The notes under the pieces are model-generated. The model was not told where the DNA came from, searched no databases, and worked only from the letters and a program-made list of their open reading frames with translations. 57,211 nucleotides of DNA from Actinacidiphila oryziradicis (GTDB lineage: Bacteria; Actinomycetota; Actinomycetes; Streptomycetales; Streptomycetaceae). Both the position numbers and the translations under genes were made by a program. Below, piece by piece: positions 16,802-25,009 of the stretch; position 1 is the stretch's first letter; every line of letters begins with the position of its first letter. Location of the stretch: contig NZ_SUMC01000053.1 of the NCBI RefSeq assembly GCF_005047355.1, positions 1 to 57,211 of the forward strand, read 5' to 3'.

Positions 16802-18957
16802 ACTCCCGGTCCGCCCAGCCGGGACAGCGCGTCCCGGCAATATTCCAGCAGCCGCAGGTCGGCGGCGATGTCATGGCCGCCATAGCCGCCCTCGGCGTGG
16901 TTGTGCCGCCGCGCCGCCGCGAGTTCACGGGCCAGCAGCGGCCCTAGCCCGGCCGCGGCCGGGCCCATCTGCGCCGCGCAACGGGCGACGTCCCTGCGGC
17001 TGTGGGCGTTCTCCCGCCAGGAGGCGCGCAGGACGGGCACCGCCGCCGTGCAGTCGCCGGTCACCCGCCACAGCGCCACGGCGGCGTCCAGCCGCAGCCA
17101 GGGATCGGAGACCGTGAGCAGCCCGCGCAGTCTCGGCCTGGCGGACACGGCGGCGGGCCCGAGCTCGGCTATGGCCTGGACGGCCGCGCGGGCGCTGCGG
17201 ACCGGCCCGGCGATATGACGCTGCAACACCGGCAGGACGGCATCGGCCCCGGTGCCGGGCTCGATCCGCCAAAGGGCCGAGGCGGCGGCGATGGCGGTGC
17301 AGTGCGACGGGTCCTCCAGCAGCACGGTCAGGTCGGGCACCGCCTCCAGGGCGGCCGGGCCGATCCGGCCGAGGGCTCGGGCGGCGGTCAGCAGGGTCCA
17401 CTCCCGGTGCCCGGCGGGGGCGTTGCGCAGGATGCGCAGCACTTCCGGCACCGCGGGAGCGGCGGCGTCGGCATATCCGGCGAGCGCGGCTACGGCGGAC
17501 AGCAGCGGATCGCACCGGTCGTACAGCCGCTCGTCCAGCGGCGCCTCCCGAAGCCGGCGGCGCAGCAGCGGGACGAGCGAGGTGCCGGGCTCGCCAAGGG
17601 CGCCTATGGCATGGGCGATGTCCCGGGGCGGCTCGGGCTGCTCCAGCGCCCAGGCCAGTGCCGGCAGGACGCGCCGGTCGCCGAGCCGGGCGAGGCTCTT
17701 CGGCGCCGGGCCCAGGGTGGGCCGCCCGTCGGGCCACTGTCTGACCCACGGCGGTAAGGCCCTGGGCCCCGGTTCGCTGGAGCACGGGGCGTCGTCCAGA
17801 CATCGCGCCAGCGCGTCGGCGGCGGGGCCGGCGAGCGTGTCGAGGTCTTCCAGCACCGATGCGGCGGCGGCCGTCAGCCGGGGCTCGGGGTCGGAAAGCT
17901 GCTGTCCGACGAGCTCCACCAGCTCCTCGTACTGGCCGCGCCAACCGCGCAGCAGCCCCCCGGTCATCCACACCGCGTCGATCCGCCGGTCCCGGTGGGC
18001 GGAGCGCAGCTGGTCGGCGAGGATGGCCGCGCGGTCGCCGGTCCGGTCGCCCAGCGCGCTCTGGAGGGTGCGCAGCAGATCGCCGGCCCAGAGCACACCG
18101 GCGCCGCTGCCGGCGTGGGCGGGCGACTCGCGTAGATTGCCCAGTTGGCCGGGCTCGCCGATGAGCCCGGACGGGGCGGCCGGTGACGCCTCCGGCTCCG
18201 TGGCGGGATCCGGGCCGGGCTGCATCGCCGCCAGCAGCGCACACACCGCCGCCGCGATGTCGGCGGGCAGCGCACCGGGGGCGCAGCGGGCGACCTGGGC
18301 GAGCGCGGCCAGCCGCAGCGCCGGGTCCTGGTGGGCCGCGGCAAGCCCGGCGAGCCAGCCGCCGACGGTGCCGGAGAGCTCGGGGATGCGCAGGGCGAGG
18401 GTGCTGACGGCCTCCACGACGGCCATCCGGGCCTCGAAGTCCGGCTCGGCGGGGAGCCGTTCGCGGAGCACGGCGAAGGTGCGGGCGGCGTGGTCGGGCC
18501 AGGCGGTCAGGACCGGGGGCACTTCACGGCGTACGTCCGGGTCGGGGTCGGTGAGCAACGCCAGGAAGATATCGGCCCCGGCTCGTACGGCGGCGTGCGC
18601 CATGGCGTAGTTGGCGCGCCACTCGGCCTCCTCGGCGTCGGGCAGGTCGGTCTTGTCCCCCTCGAAGTCGTCACCCCCGATGTCCATGCCGCCGATGCTC
18701 GCCAGCAGTCCCACGATCACGCCCCGGTCCTGGACGGCGCCGTCGGTCACCAGCTCGAACAGGAACGGGATGCAGGCGAGCGTGGAGTCGTAGACATCTC
18801 CCTGATGGTGCACGGCTCCGTACATGCCATCGGCTGCGGCCTCCCGCTCGCGCGGGTCGTCGGAGGCCAGTCCGCGCAGCAGATACGGCACCTCGGTGGC
18901 GGGTCCGTAGGCGTGGGTCATCGAGGCCCAGTCAATTTCGTGCAGTCCGGTGAACAC
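16798..18957 (-). CDS. HEAT-repeat protein
   Basis: A 719-aa protein built almost entirely of helical HEAT or PBS-lyase-type repeats, recognisable as recurring units such as DPDVRREVPPVL, DPALRLAALAQVARCAPG, LARLGDRRVLPALAWAL, ALGRIGPAALEAVPDL and SDPWLRLDAAVALWRV. No signal peptide or membrane segment is evident, so it is probably a cytoplasmic protein-binding scaffold. The N-terminus FTGLHEIDWASMTHAYG is shared by Streptomyces HEAT proteins of unknown function. Start ATG 18957. It lies between two direct copies of an ~80-bp repeat and is co-directional with the sigma/partner pair upstream. No enzymatic function is claimed. Confidence 0.82.
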   Translation of the reverse strand: MFTGLHEIDWASMTHAYGPATEVPYLLRGLASDDPREREAAADGMYGAVHHQGDVYDSTLACIPFLFELVTDGAVQDRGVIVGLLASIGGMDIGGDDFEGDKTDLPDAEEAEWRANYAMAHAAVRAGADIFLALLTDPDPDVRREVPPVLTAWPDHAARTFAVLRERLPAEPDFEARMAVVEAVSTLALRIPELSGTVGGWLAGLAAAHQDPALRLAALAQVARCAPGALPADIAAAVCALLAAMQPGPDPATEPEASPAAPSGLIGEPGQLGNLRESPAHAGSGAGVLWAGDLLRTLQSALGDRTGDRAAILADQLRSAHRDRRIDAVWMTGGLLRGWRGQYEELVELVGQQLSDPEPRLTAAAASVLEDLDTLAGPAADALARCLDDAPCSSEPGPRALPPWVRQWPDGRPTLGPAPKSLARLGDRRVLPALAWALEQPEPPRDIAHAIGALGEPGTSLVPLLRRRLREAPLDERLYDRCDPLLSAVAALAGYADAAAPAVPEVLRILRNAPAGHREWTLLTAARALGRIGPAALEAVPDLTVLLEDPSHCTAIAAASALWRIEPGTGADAVLPVLQRHIAGPVRSARAAVQAIAELGPAAVSARPRLRGLLTVSDPWLRLDAAVALWRVTGDCTAAVPVLRASWRENAHSRRDVARCAAQMGPAAAGLGPLLARELAAARRHNHAEGGYGGHDIAADLRLLEYCRDALSRLGGPGV

Positions 18958-19117
18958 GATGCGCCCTCCCCAGCGTTTGCCTCATTGGGAGTGTGCACCA
19001 CAGCAGCGACAACCCGCGCGGGGACTCTGGGCATGTTCGGGCCGAATACGCGCGGCCGGCGGACGCGGCCGGTCCGGGGGATCTGCGCCCGGCCGCGTCC
19101 TGGGGCGCGGGCCCGTG

Positions 19118-19199
19118 CGGTACGGGGAGAACCTGGGCCCGCTGAGCCGATGACCAGTCGGCCTATCTTCTAAAGCGTCAGGCGCCCGGAAACTGTCAC
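19118..19199 (+). repeat. ~80-bp direct repeat flanking the HEAT-repeat gene, copy 2
   Basis: Same orientation as 16721-16801. It lies between the start of the HEAT gene (18957) and the stop of the sigma-partner gene (19259). The palindromic 3' end is less well kept here (cggaaactgtcact). It could be a regulatory site for the HEAT gene or a mobile or recombinogenic repeat; sequence alone does not decide. Confidence 0.65.
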
Positions 19200-19258
19200 T
19201 GATATGCCTGGCGGCGAAGCCCGGTCGTTGCGGATCGGCCGAAAACCGACAGCGCCCT

Positions 19259-20212
19259 TCAGCGGCCCCGCCCGGCGCCGTCGCTGCCGACGCCGCTCAT
19301 GCCATTGCCGGTCCCGTGGCCGATGCCGCCGGCATCGCCCTTGCCGCTGCCGGCGTTGCTGCCGTCGCCACCCGCCGAGGTGTCCGATCCGCCGCCGCCC
19401 GAGGAGCCGCCGCCGGCGTCCCAGCTCTGTTGCTCACTGCCGTTCGTCGGGCTCTGGGACTTGCCTGCGCCCGTACCGGTGTCCGTTCCCGAGTCCGTGC
19501 CCGGCTGCGTCCAACTGCCCGCCCGGTCCCAGCCCAGCAGCCCCGCGCAGTAGCCGTACATCGCCTGCCGGCCGCCCGCTGCCCGCTTGAGCTGCTGGTA
19601 CGACGCGTCGTCCATTTCCTCGCCCCGCGTCTTGGCGGCGGAGTACGCCCGGCACAGCTTCCCGGCGGCCACGGCACCGACCGTGGCCGCCGGCGTGGGG
19701 CTCGGCACCCCGCGCGAGGTGCCGCCCGCCGGACGGTCCTGGTCCGGCGTGGCCGAGTATGTGCCGCCCGGCACGGCGGACGCGTGTTGCCCGCTTCCGG
19801 CCGCGCTGTGCGTCAGCACCGGCCAGGTGCTCCCGCCGCCGAACGGCGTCGGGAGCGCACCGGCCGCCACCGCCACGCCTCCCAGCGCCGCGGTGGCCAC
19901 CAACGCCCCGGCCAGCGCCTTGGCGGGGCGGACCGCCCGGCGCGCCCCGCCCGGCCGCCGGCCCCGCAGCCGGGCCAGGCCAGGGATCCGGCTTCCCGCC
20001 ACGAGCGCATCCTCGTCATGCACCGTCCGGAAGGCGGTGAGCGCCGCCTCCTCCCGTACGGGGTCCACCGCGGAGGGCCTGGCGGCAGCGGCGAGCAGCC
20101 GGGCCAGCGGCTCGGCCCGCGCGCCGGCCGCCTCACCGCGCAGCAGCCGCTCAACGACGGCGTCATCGAGCCAGTCGAGCCTGTCCTGTGATCGGGTTCG
20201 GTTATCGCTCAT
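19259..20212 (-). CDS. Membrane protein partnered with the ECF sigma factor (putative anti-sigma factor)
   Basis: A 317-aa protein whose start ATG (20212) overlaps the sigma stop (ATGA), the usual arrangement for a sigma/anti-sigma pair. The N-terminal ~50 residues (DWLDDAVVERLLRGEAAG...) are helical and cytoplasmic; a single transmembrane segment runs about residues 98-120 (ALAGALVATAALGGVAVAAG). The outside part has a small Cys-containing domain (LCRAYSAAKTRGEEMDD to YGYCAGLLGW) and a long Gly/Ser/Asp-rich tail of about 90 residues. There is no HxxxCxxC zinc motif, so it is not a ZAS-type anti-sigma; the role is inferred from context. Confidence 0.72.
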   Translation of the reverse strand: MSDNRTRSQDRLDWLDDAVVERLLRGEAAGARAEPLARLLAAAARPSAVDPVREEAALTAFRTVHDEDALVAGSRIPGLARLRGRRPGGARRAVRPAKALAGALVATAALGGVAVAAGALPTPFGGGSTWPVLTHSAAGSGQHASAVPGGTYSATPDQDRPAGGTSRGVPSPTPAATVGAVAAGKLCRAYSAAKTRGEEMDDASYQQLKRAAGGRQAMYGYCAGLLGWDRAGSWTQPGTDSGTDTGTGAGKSQSPTNGSEQQSWDAGGGSSGGGGSDTSAGGDGSNAGSGKGDAGGIGHGTGNGMSGVGSDGAGRGR

Positions 20213-20799
20213 CTCATGTCCTCAAGCGTTCGCGACACCGAAAGCGTCACACCTGTCCGGCCACCGTCCGATTCCAGAAGCTCGGCGAGACGCCGGAGTC
20301 CCCGGCTGGTCGCCATCCGCGTCGCCCCGGCGCGCTTGCCCAGCACCTTGGCCGCGGTCTTCGAGTCGAGCCCCATCACCACCCGCAGCAGAACGGCTTC
20401 CGCCTGGTCCTGCGGCAGCGTCGCGATCGCTGCCAGTGCGCGCCCGGTGCCGACTGCCGCCACCGCCTCCTCCGCGGTGTCCACCCCGGCCGGCATCTCG
20501 AGCAACTCCTCCACCCCGGCCCCGGCCACCGGCCGCCGGTTGGCCGCCCTCAGGTGGTCCAACGCGCGATTACGGGCGATCCGGGCCGCCCAGCCCCGTA
20601 GCGAGTCCTCTCCCCCGCTGAAGCTCCGCAGATCCCGCGCTATCTGCAACCACGTTTCCGACGCCACGTCCTCCGCGTCCATCGCCCCCACGAACGTCCG
20701 CACATAGCTCAGCAGCTGCGGCTGCAGCGCCCGGTAGATCACCCGGAATGCGTGCTCGTCCCCCGTTTTCGCCGCACGCACCGCGGCCGTCACATCCAC
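20209..20799 (-). CDS. ECF-type RNA polymerase sigma factor
   Basis: A 196-aa group-4 sigma factor. Region 2 covers about 10-85 (FRVIYRALQPQLLSYVRTFV, ASETWLQIARDL, GWAARIARNRALDHLRA) and region 4 about 125-185 (LPQDQAEAVLLRVVMGLDSK, then helix-turn-helix VLGKRAGATRMATSRGLRRL). Start is GTG 20799 with GGAGGGGG about 6 nt upstream; GTG 20793 is an alternative. It is co-transcribed with its membrane partner, and a perfect palindrome lies about 85 bp upstream. The inducing signal is unknown, but the external Cys/Ser-rich partner suggests an envelope cue. Confidence 0.88.
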   Translation of the reverse strand: MDVTAAVRAAKTGDEHAFRVIYRALQPQLLSYVRTFVGAMDAEDVASETWLQIARDLRSFSGGEDSLRGWAARIARNRALDHLRAANRRPVAGAGVEELLEMPAGVDTAEEAVAAVGTGRALAAIATLPQDQAEAVLLRVVMGLDSKTAAKVLGKRAGATRMATSRGLRRLAELLESDGGRTGVTLSVSRTLEDMR

Positions 20800-20881
20800 C
20801 GCCGGCCCCCTCCCCCTCGAACAGGTGCCCCATCTTGCCGTATCCGAGACGCCCACTTCCGGCCACGGTGCGAACAGACGC

Positions 20882-20903
20882 CCGAAAGGTGTGACACTTT
20901 CGG
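20882..20903. promoter_or_regulatory. Palindrome upstream of the sigma gene
   Basis: The sequence ccgaaaggtgt-g-acactttcgg is a near-perfect inverted repeat (one extra base in the left arm). Extended leftward on the minus strand, it continues as the agcgcctcaggggccgaaag segment related to the ~80-bp repeats around the HEAT gene (20885-20922). A half-site variant (ccgaaagcgtcacacc) also lies inside the 3' end of the sigma gene near 20238. Position suggests an operator or an autoregulated promoter element. Confidence 0.5.
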
Positions 20904-21010
20904 CCCCTGAGGCGCTGTAATTGACAAGCGGCCGGGGACGCTCCTGTGGGGGGAGGCGGACCCCGGCCGCCCTGAACGCTGCCCCAGCGACCAAGCGGCC
21001 TCACAGGAGC

Positions 21011-22537
21011 TCAGCCGACCCGCCCGGCGAGCGCCGTGAACTTCCGCCAGGACAGCGCCGGCCGCCCGGGATCCCAGAGCTTCTGGCTGAGCGCGCGCAG
21101 CGGCATGCGGATGCCTGCGGCGATCTGCGCCTCGGTCTGCGCGGCGGCGTCGTCGCACCAGATGGCGAACCGGGCGCCGAGGATACGGTCCGGGCCGGAG
21201 AGACCGGCGGCCACGGCCGCCGTGCCATAGACGACGGCGGGGGTCCACTTCTCGTAGATCCGCTGCCCGGTGGGATACGGGAAGGACTTGGGGCCGCCCA
21301 GGATGTAGTACAGGTACTCGTCGTTGAGGTTGACCAGGCGCCGGCCCTCCTTGAGGTACTCCTCCGGCCTGCGGCCGCGCAGGCGCTTGCCGGACCAGTA
21401 CTCGATCTCGTCGGCCGTGTCGGGCCGCGCCAGGGCGCTGCCGTGGAAGCCGTCGTTCCAGAACTTGGGGATCTTGCCGTACGAGCGCAGGAGCGCGGCA
21501 CGGTCGTTCAGCCACCCCGTCTCGGCATCGGCGACCGTGGCGCCGGGCCCGTAACGCCGCCGCGCCAGCGCCGCGAGCCGGGGGTAGGCGGCCTCCGGGG
21601 CCGGGACGATCGCCGCGTGGTATTCATCGCCGCCGAGGTGCCAGTACGGCCCGGGGAAAAGCGGAGCGAACTCGCGCAGCAGGTCGTCGGTAATACGGGC
21701 GGCCCGCGGGTCGGAGATGTCGATGGCGCCGTGCGCGGGGGCGCCGGACGCGTCGCGGAGCTGGAGCTCGGGATGCGCGGCGAACACGGAGCCCAGATGC
21801 CCGGGGGTGTCGATCTCGGGCACGACAGTGACATGCCGCCGCTCCGCGAGGGCGGTGATGGCCCGGAGATCGGCCTTGCTAAGGTGCTGCGCGGACACGA
21901 TCTCGGGGTGCGAGGAGCTCTCGATCCGGAAGCCCTGGTCGTCGCTGAAGTGCAGATGCAGCTGGTTGAGCTTGAGGTCGCCCAGCTCGCGGATCCGGTC
22001 CTCGATCCAGCCGCGGCTGAAGTTCTTGCGGGCGATGTCCACCGTCAGCCCGCGCTGCGCCCGGTCCGGCTCGTCCCGGACCGCCCCGGCCGGGAAGCGG
22101 CCGTCCGCCCGCAGGACCTGCAGCAGGGTCCGGGTGCCGTAGAAGACCCCGGCGTCGGTCCGGCCCCGCACCGTGATCCCGCCGCTTCCGGCGGTCAGCT
22201 CGTACGCCTCCGGATTGGCGTTCACCCGATCGAGTGAAAGCGATACATCTCCGGCCCTGGCGGGACCGTCTGCGTACGGCACGTGAAGCTCTCCGGCGAG
22301 CAGCCGGGCCTCGTCCTCCAGCGTCCCGCCCCGGGTGGCCACCACCCTGGTCGACGTACCGGGTTTCCAGGCCGCGCCGGTCCGCGGCGTGAAGGAGCGC
22401 ACGGCCGGCACCACCGGGAGCGGGCCCCCCGCCACGGCCGTCGGCCCCGCCAACACGACCGGCTCCGGGGCAGCGGTGAACGCCATGGCGCACAGCACCC
22501 CCGCGAGCGACGCGATCTTGGACCGTGGACGGACCAT
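21011..22537 (-). CDS. GH20 beta-N-acetylhexosaminidase, secreted
   Basis: A 508-aa exported exo-hexosaminidase that removes terminal GlcNAc/GalNAc from chito-oligosaccharides or glycans. The signal peptide is about residues 1-31 (ASLAGVLCAMAFTAAPEPVVLA); the N-terminal GH20b domain holds ARLLAGELHVPYADG and TDAGVFYGTRTLLQ. The catalytic barrel begins RGLTVDIARKNFS. LHLHFSDDQGFRIES and the catalytic Asp-Glu pair in WHLGGDEYH (about residue 298) are intact, as is the C-terminal FAIWCDDAAAQTEAQI. Length is normal. Start ATG 22537; the upstream CTTCCTCCT is the complement of a Shine-Dalgarno rather than one, so translation may be leaderless. Confidence 0.92.
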   Translation of the reverse strand: MVRPRSKIASLAGVLCAMAFTAAPEPVVLAGPTAVAGGPLPVVPAVRSFTPRTGAAWKPGTSTRVVATRGGTLEDEARLLAGELHVPYADGPARAGDVSLSLDRVNANPEAYELTAGSGGITVRGRTDAGVFYGTRTLLQVLRADGRFPAGAVRDEPDRAQRGLTVDIARKNFSRGWIEDRIRELGDLKLNQLHLHFSDDQGFRIESSSHPEIVSAQHLSKADLRAITALAERRHVTVVPEIDTPGHLGSVFAAHPELQLRDASGAPAHGAIDISDPRAARITDDLLREFAPLFPGPYWHLGGDEYHAAIVPAPEAAYPRLAALARRRYGPGATVADAETGWLNDRAALLRSYGKIPKFWNDGFHGSALARPDTADEIEYWSGKRLRGRRPEEYLKEGRRLVNLNDEYLYYILGGPKSFPYPTGQRIYEKWTPAVVYGTAAVAAGLSGPDRILGARFAIWCDDAAAQTEAQIAAGIRMPLRALSQKLWDPGRPALSWRKFTALAGRVG

Positions 22538-22698
22538 AGGAGGAAGCTAAACCGAAAAGACGGACTTTGCCGTCTACCACATGCGCACATTCGTTCTCGT
22601 AAGAGTGAAATCCTGGCATCCGACGGACAGAGCCGAACATGCACCGTTAGCGTTGGCTATTCCTTACCGTCCCACAGGAGATCCACAGGAGACCAGCG

Positions 22699-23376
22699 CT
22701 GTCCAGCGACACTCCGGCCGTCCCGCCGAAGCTACCGCCCCAGACCCGCGGCGCCGCCACCCCGCACCCCGGTCTCGCCCGCCTCAACGCCGCCCCGGAC
22801 TGCGTCGCTGAATCCATCCTGCTGACATGCTGCGGCAGCCACCGCTGGGCCCGCCGCGTTGCCGCCCACCGCCCCTACCCGGACCTCAGCGCCCTCCTGG
22901 CCGCCGCCGACGAGGCCGCGTACGACCTGGCGGCGGCCGACCTCACCGAAGCACTGGCCGCAGAGGCGGGCGTCATCCCCGCCCCGGCCCCCAGCGCGGC
23001 CTGCCTTGCGGCGGCGGCGGCCCCCACGGCCCCCACGGCTCACCCGATGCGCACGGGTACGGGCGCCGGGCTGCCCGGCATCGCGACGTCGGCCCCACCG
23101 CCCCGGGGCAGCCTGGCCGCCCACACCGCGCTGCGGGCCGCGCACGCGGCGTACGAGGCCCGTTTCGGGCACGTCTTCATCGTCTCCGTCGACGGCCACG
23201 ACCCGGACGAAACCCTCAGCACCGTGCTCGCCAGCATTCGCGCCCGCCTCAGCAACGACCCCGACGAGGAACGCTCCGTCGCGGCCGAGGAACTGCGCCG
23301 CATCGCCCGCGGCCGCCTCGCCGTCCTGGCCGGAACGCCACCGGGTGCCCCCGGCACGGCCCCCGGGCCCGTCTGA
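22699..23376 (+). CDS. OHCU decarboxylase-like protein (UraD family)
   Basis: A 225-aa protein of the 2-oxo-4-hydroxy-4-carboxy-5-ureidoimidazoline decarboxylase family, the last step of urate to S-allantoin. LARLNAAPDCVAESILLTCC, SHRWARRVAAHRPYPDLSAL and AYDLAAADLTEALA form the N-terminal half. After a Pro/Ala-rich insertion come RAAHAAYEARFGHVFIVSVDG and SNDPDEERSVAAEELRRIARG. No ATG, GTG or TTG exists in frame before residue 117, yet the homologous frame is open from 22651. CTG 22699, 8 nt after AGGAG, is the best start. Rare CTG initiation or an upstream frameshift are both possible. Expected urate-pathway neighbours are not present. Confidence 0.75.
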   Translation: MSSDTPAVPPKLPPQTRGAATPHPGLARLNAAPDCVAESILLTCCGSHRWARRVAAHRPYPDLSALLAAADEAAYDLAAADLTEALAAEAGVIPAPAPSAACLAAAAAPTAPTAHPMRTGTGAGLPGIATSAPPPRGSLAAHTALRAAHAAYEARFGHVFIVSVDGHDPDETLSTVLASIRARLSNDPDEERSVAAEELRRIARGRLAVLAGTPPGAPGTAPGPV

Positions 23377-23404
23377 ACCGCCCGCCTCCGGCGTAGGCCC
23401 TTCC

Positions 23405-23667
23405 GTGCCCGGCCGGACCGGCGCGGCAGGTTGCCCCGGCTGCGAGCGTGCGCGTTCCGCCCCCTCTGCCGGGGGCACCGCTCCGTCCTCAAACGCCGGA
23501 CGGGCTGGGTTTGCCCTGCTGGGCCAGCACGGCACGTTTACCCCGGCCCGGCGTACCGGTTCCGTCCTCAAGCGCCGGACGGGCTGGATTTGCCCGGCCG
23601 GACCGGCACGGCAGGTTTACCCCTGTCCGGCGCGACGGTTCCGTCCTCAAACGCCGGACGGGCTGGG
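23405..23667 (+). repeat. Tandem ~79-bp repeats carrying the gtcctcaaacgccggacggg motif
   Basis: Units start at 23482, 23561 and 23640, each opening with tccgtcctcaa(a/g)cgccggac and followed by gggctgg(g/a)tttgcc and a variable ggccggaccggcacggcagg-like segment. A partial copy of the latter begins near 23405. The core is the inverted form of the gcccgtccggcgtttgagga element seen singly at 2921, 24184 and 24396. The repeats produce spurious in-frame ORFs with repeated translations. Confidence 0.75.
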
Positions 23668-24625
23668 TTGTCGTGCGTGCCGCCACGCCATGTCCGTCGC
23701 GGGGTCGGGGCCGCTGTGGGGTGATCTCCTCGGGGCTCGCGCGTGCGGGTCCGCAGCATGCTTGCCCGGGGTGCACGCGCTCGTCCCCTGCGGGGACACC
23801 CCGGCGCGTCCCCTCCCAGCCGCATGGGCGCGTGACGGCCTCGCCGTGGCGGAGACCGTAAAACGAACGCACCGCAGCCGGTGGTTTGGACCCCAAGAGA
23901 ACACGCACCGCAAGGCGCTGTGACGGCCGGAGGAGGCGGTGCAGGGGTGTCCCCGCAGACTGTGTCGCCGTATGCCGGTGGCGATGGCGCATGGTGCAGG
24001 GGATGCTGGCGACACAGTCGTAAGGGCACCTCCTGGGGGCACCTCCCGGCCGAAGGCTGGGGGAGGTAGCTGGTGGGGGCACCTCCCGGCCGAAGGTTGG
24101 GGGAGCGAGTCACCCCGGAGGCGACACCGACGCCGCCGACAACACAGCGCGCCCCGCACAACGGCGCAGGGCACCAAAACCCAGCCCGTCCGGCGTTTGA
24201 GGACGGAGCGGCAACCCCGCCAAAGGGCAACGCGACACAGCCGGGACCCACGGTGCGGGGCACCGCCGGGACCCACGGTGCGGGGCACCAGAACCCGGCT
24301 GCGCCGACCCGCCGGGCGCTGCGCCCCGACGGACGGAGTCCGGCGCAGCCGCCCGAAGCCCGCGAAGCTGCGCGAGGGCGGCAGACAAGAGGTGCGCCCG
24401 TCCGGCGCGTTTGAGGACGGAGCGGCAACCCCGGCGCCGGGCGCCCACCCCACAGCAACGCGCCGCGAGGCCAAACGTAGGGGATCGATCACACCTGGCC
24501 CACCCGGCGGGACGTAGCCGACAGGCCGTCGCTACGATGGCCAGGGCCGGAGGACCGTACCCGGCCGGGCCGCGACCGACACCGAAGCCGGCAGGCCCCC
24601 GCCCCGCTCCCGGAGGGTTTTTTCC
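23668..24625. other. Repeat-rich intergenic region upstream of sdhC, no gene
   Basis: No supportable gene. It contains: a perfect 12-bp inverted repeat gactgtgtcgcc (23958-23969) / ggcgacacagtc (24008-24019); two direct copies of a tgggggcacctcccggcc...ggttgggggag-type element at 24034-24065 and 24074-24105; single gcccgtccggcg...tgaggacgg elements near 24184 and 24396; and a perfect 25-bp tandem duplication at 24240-24264/24265-24289. The sdh promoter is expected near the end; tacgat at 24533-24538 is a -10 candidate. Confidence 0.6.
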
Positions 24626-25006
24626 GTGCCGGCTGGAACGCTGTACCGCGGCCGGGAAGGCATGTGGTCATGGGTGGCTCATCGAGTCACCGGTGTCCTC
24701 ATTTTCTTCTTCCTGTTCGTCCATGTCCTCGACACCGCCCTGGTGCGTGTCTCCCCCGAGGATTACGACAAGGTCGTCGCGACCTACAAGACCCCCATCG
24801 TCAGTCTGCTGGAGTACGGGCTGGTCGCGGCCATCCTGTTCCACGCACTGAACGGTCTGCGTGTCATCGCGGTCGATTTCTGGTCCAAGGGCCCGAAGTA
24901 CCAGAAGCAGATGCTGTGGACCGTTGTCGGCCTCTGGGTCCTGCTGATGGTCGGAGCGATCTACCCGGTCCTCGGCCACGCCGCCCGCGTCCTGTGGGGG
25001 AACTGA
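24626..25006 (+). CDS. sdhC: Succinate dehydrogenase cytochrome b556 subunit
   Basis: A 126-aa membrane-anchor subunit of complex II. Three transmembrane helices are visible (about 17-39, 58-82, 95-118). WSWVAHRVTGVLIFFFL is the family's first helix, with the His-Arg pair near the quinone site, and AILFHALNGLRVIAVDF contains the conserved His and Arg. Start is GTG 24626 with GGAGGG 9 nt upstream. First gene of sdhCDAB; sdhD starts 3 nt after its stop. Confidence 0.93.
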   Translation: MPAGTLYRGREGMWSWVAHRVTGVLIFFFLFVHVLDTALVRVSPEDYDKVVATYKTPIVSLLEYGLVAAILFHALNGLRVIAVDFWSKGPKYQKQMLWTVVGLWVLLMVGAIYPVLGHAARVLWGN

Positions 25007-25009
25007 GCC

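Noticed and set aside
23405..23667. CRISPR array
   Set aside because: Units of ~79 bp with few copies, no short identical repeats with unique spacers, and no cas genes; it is an ordinary tandem repeat of an intergenic element.
24240..24289. 25-bp tandem repeat as a replication origin iteron
   Set aside because: Only two copies, no replication gene nearby, and it sits in a chromosomal repeat-rich gap beside housekeeping genes.
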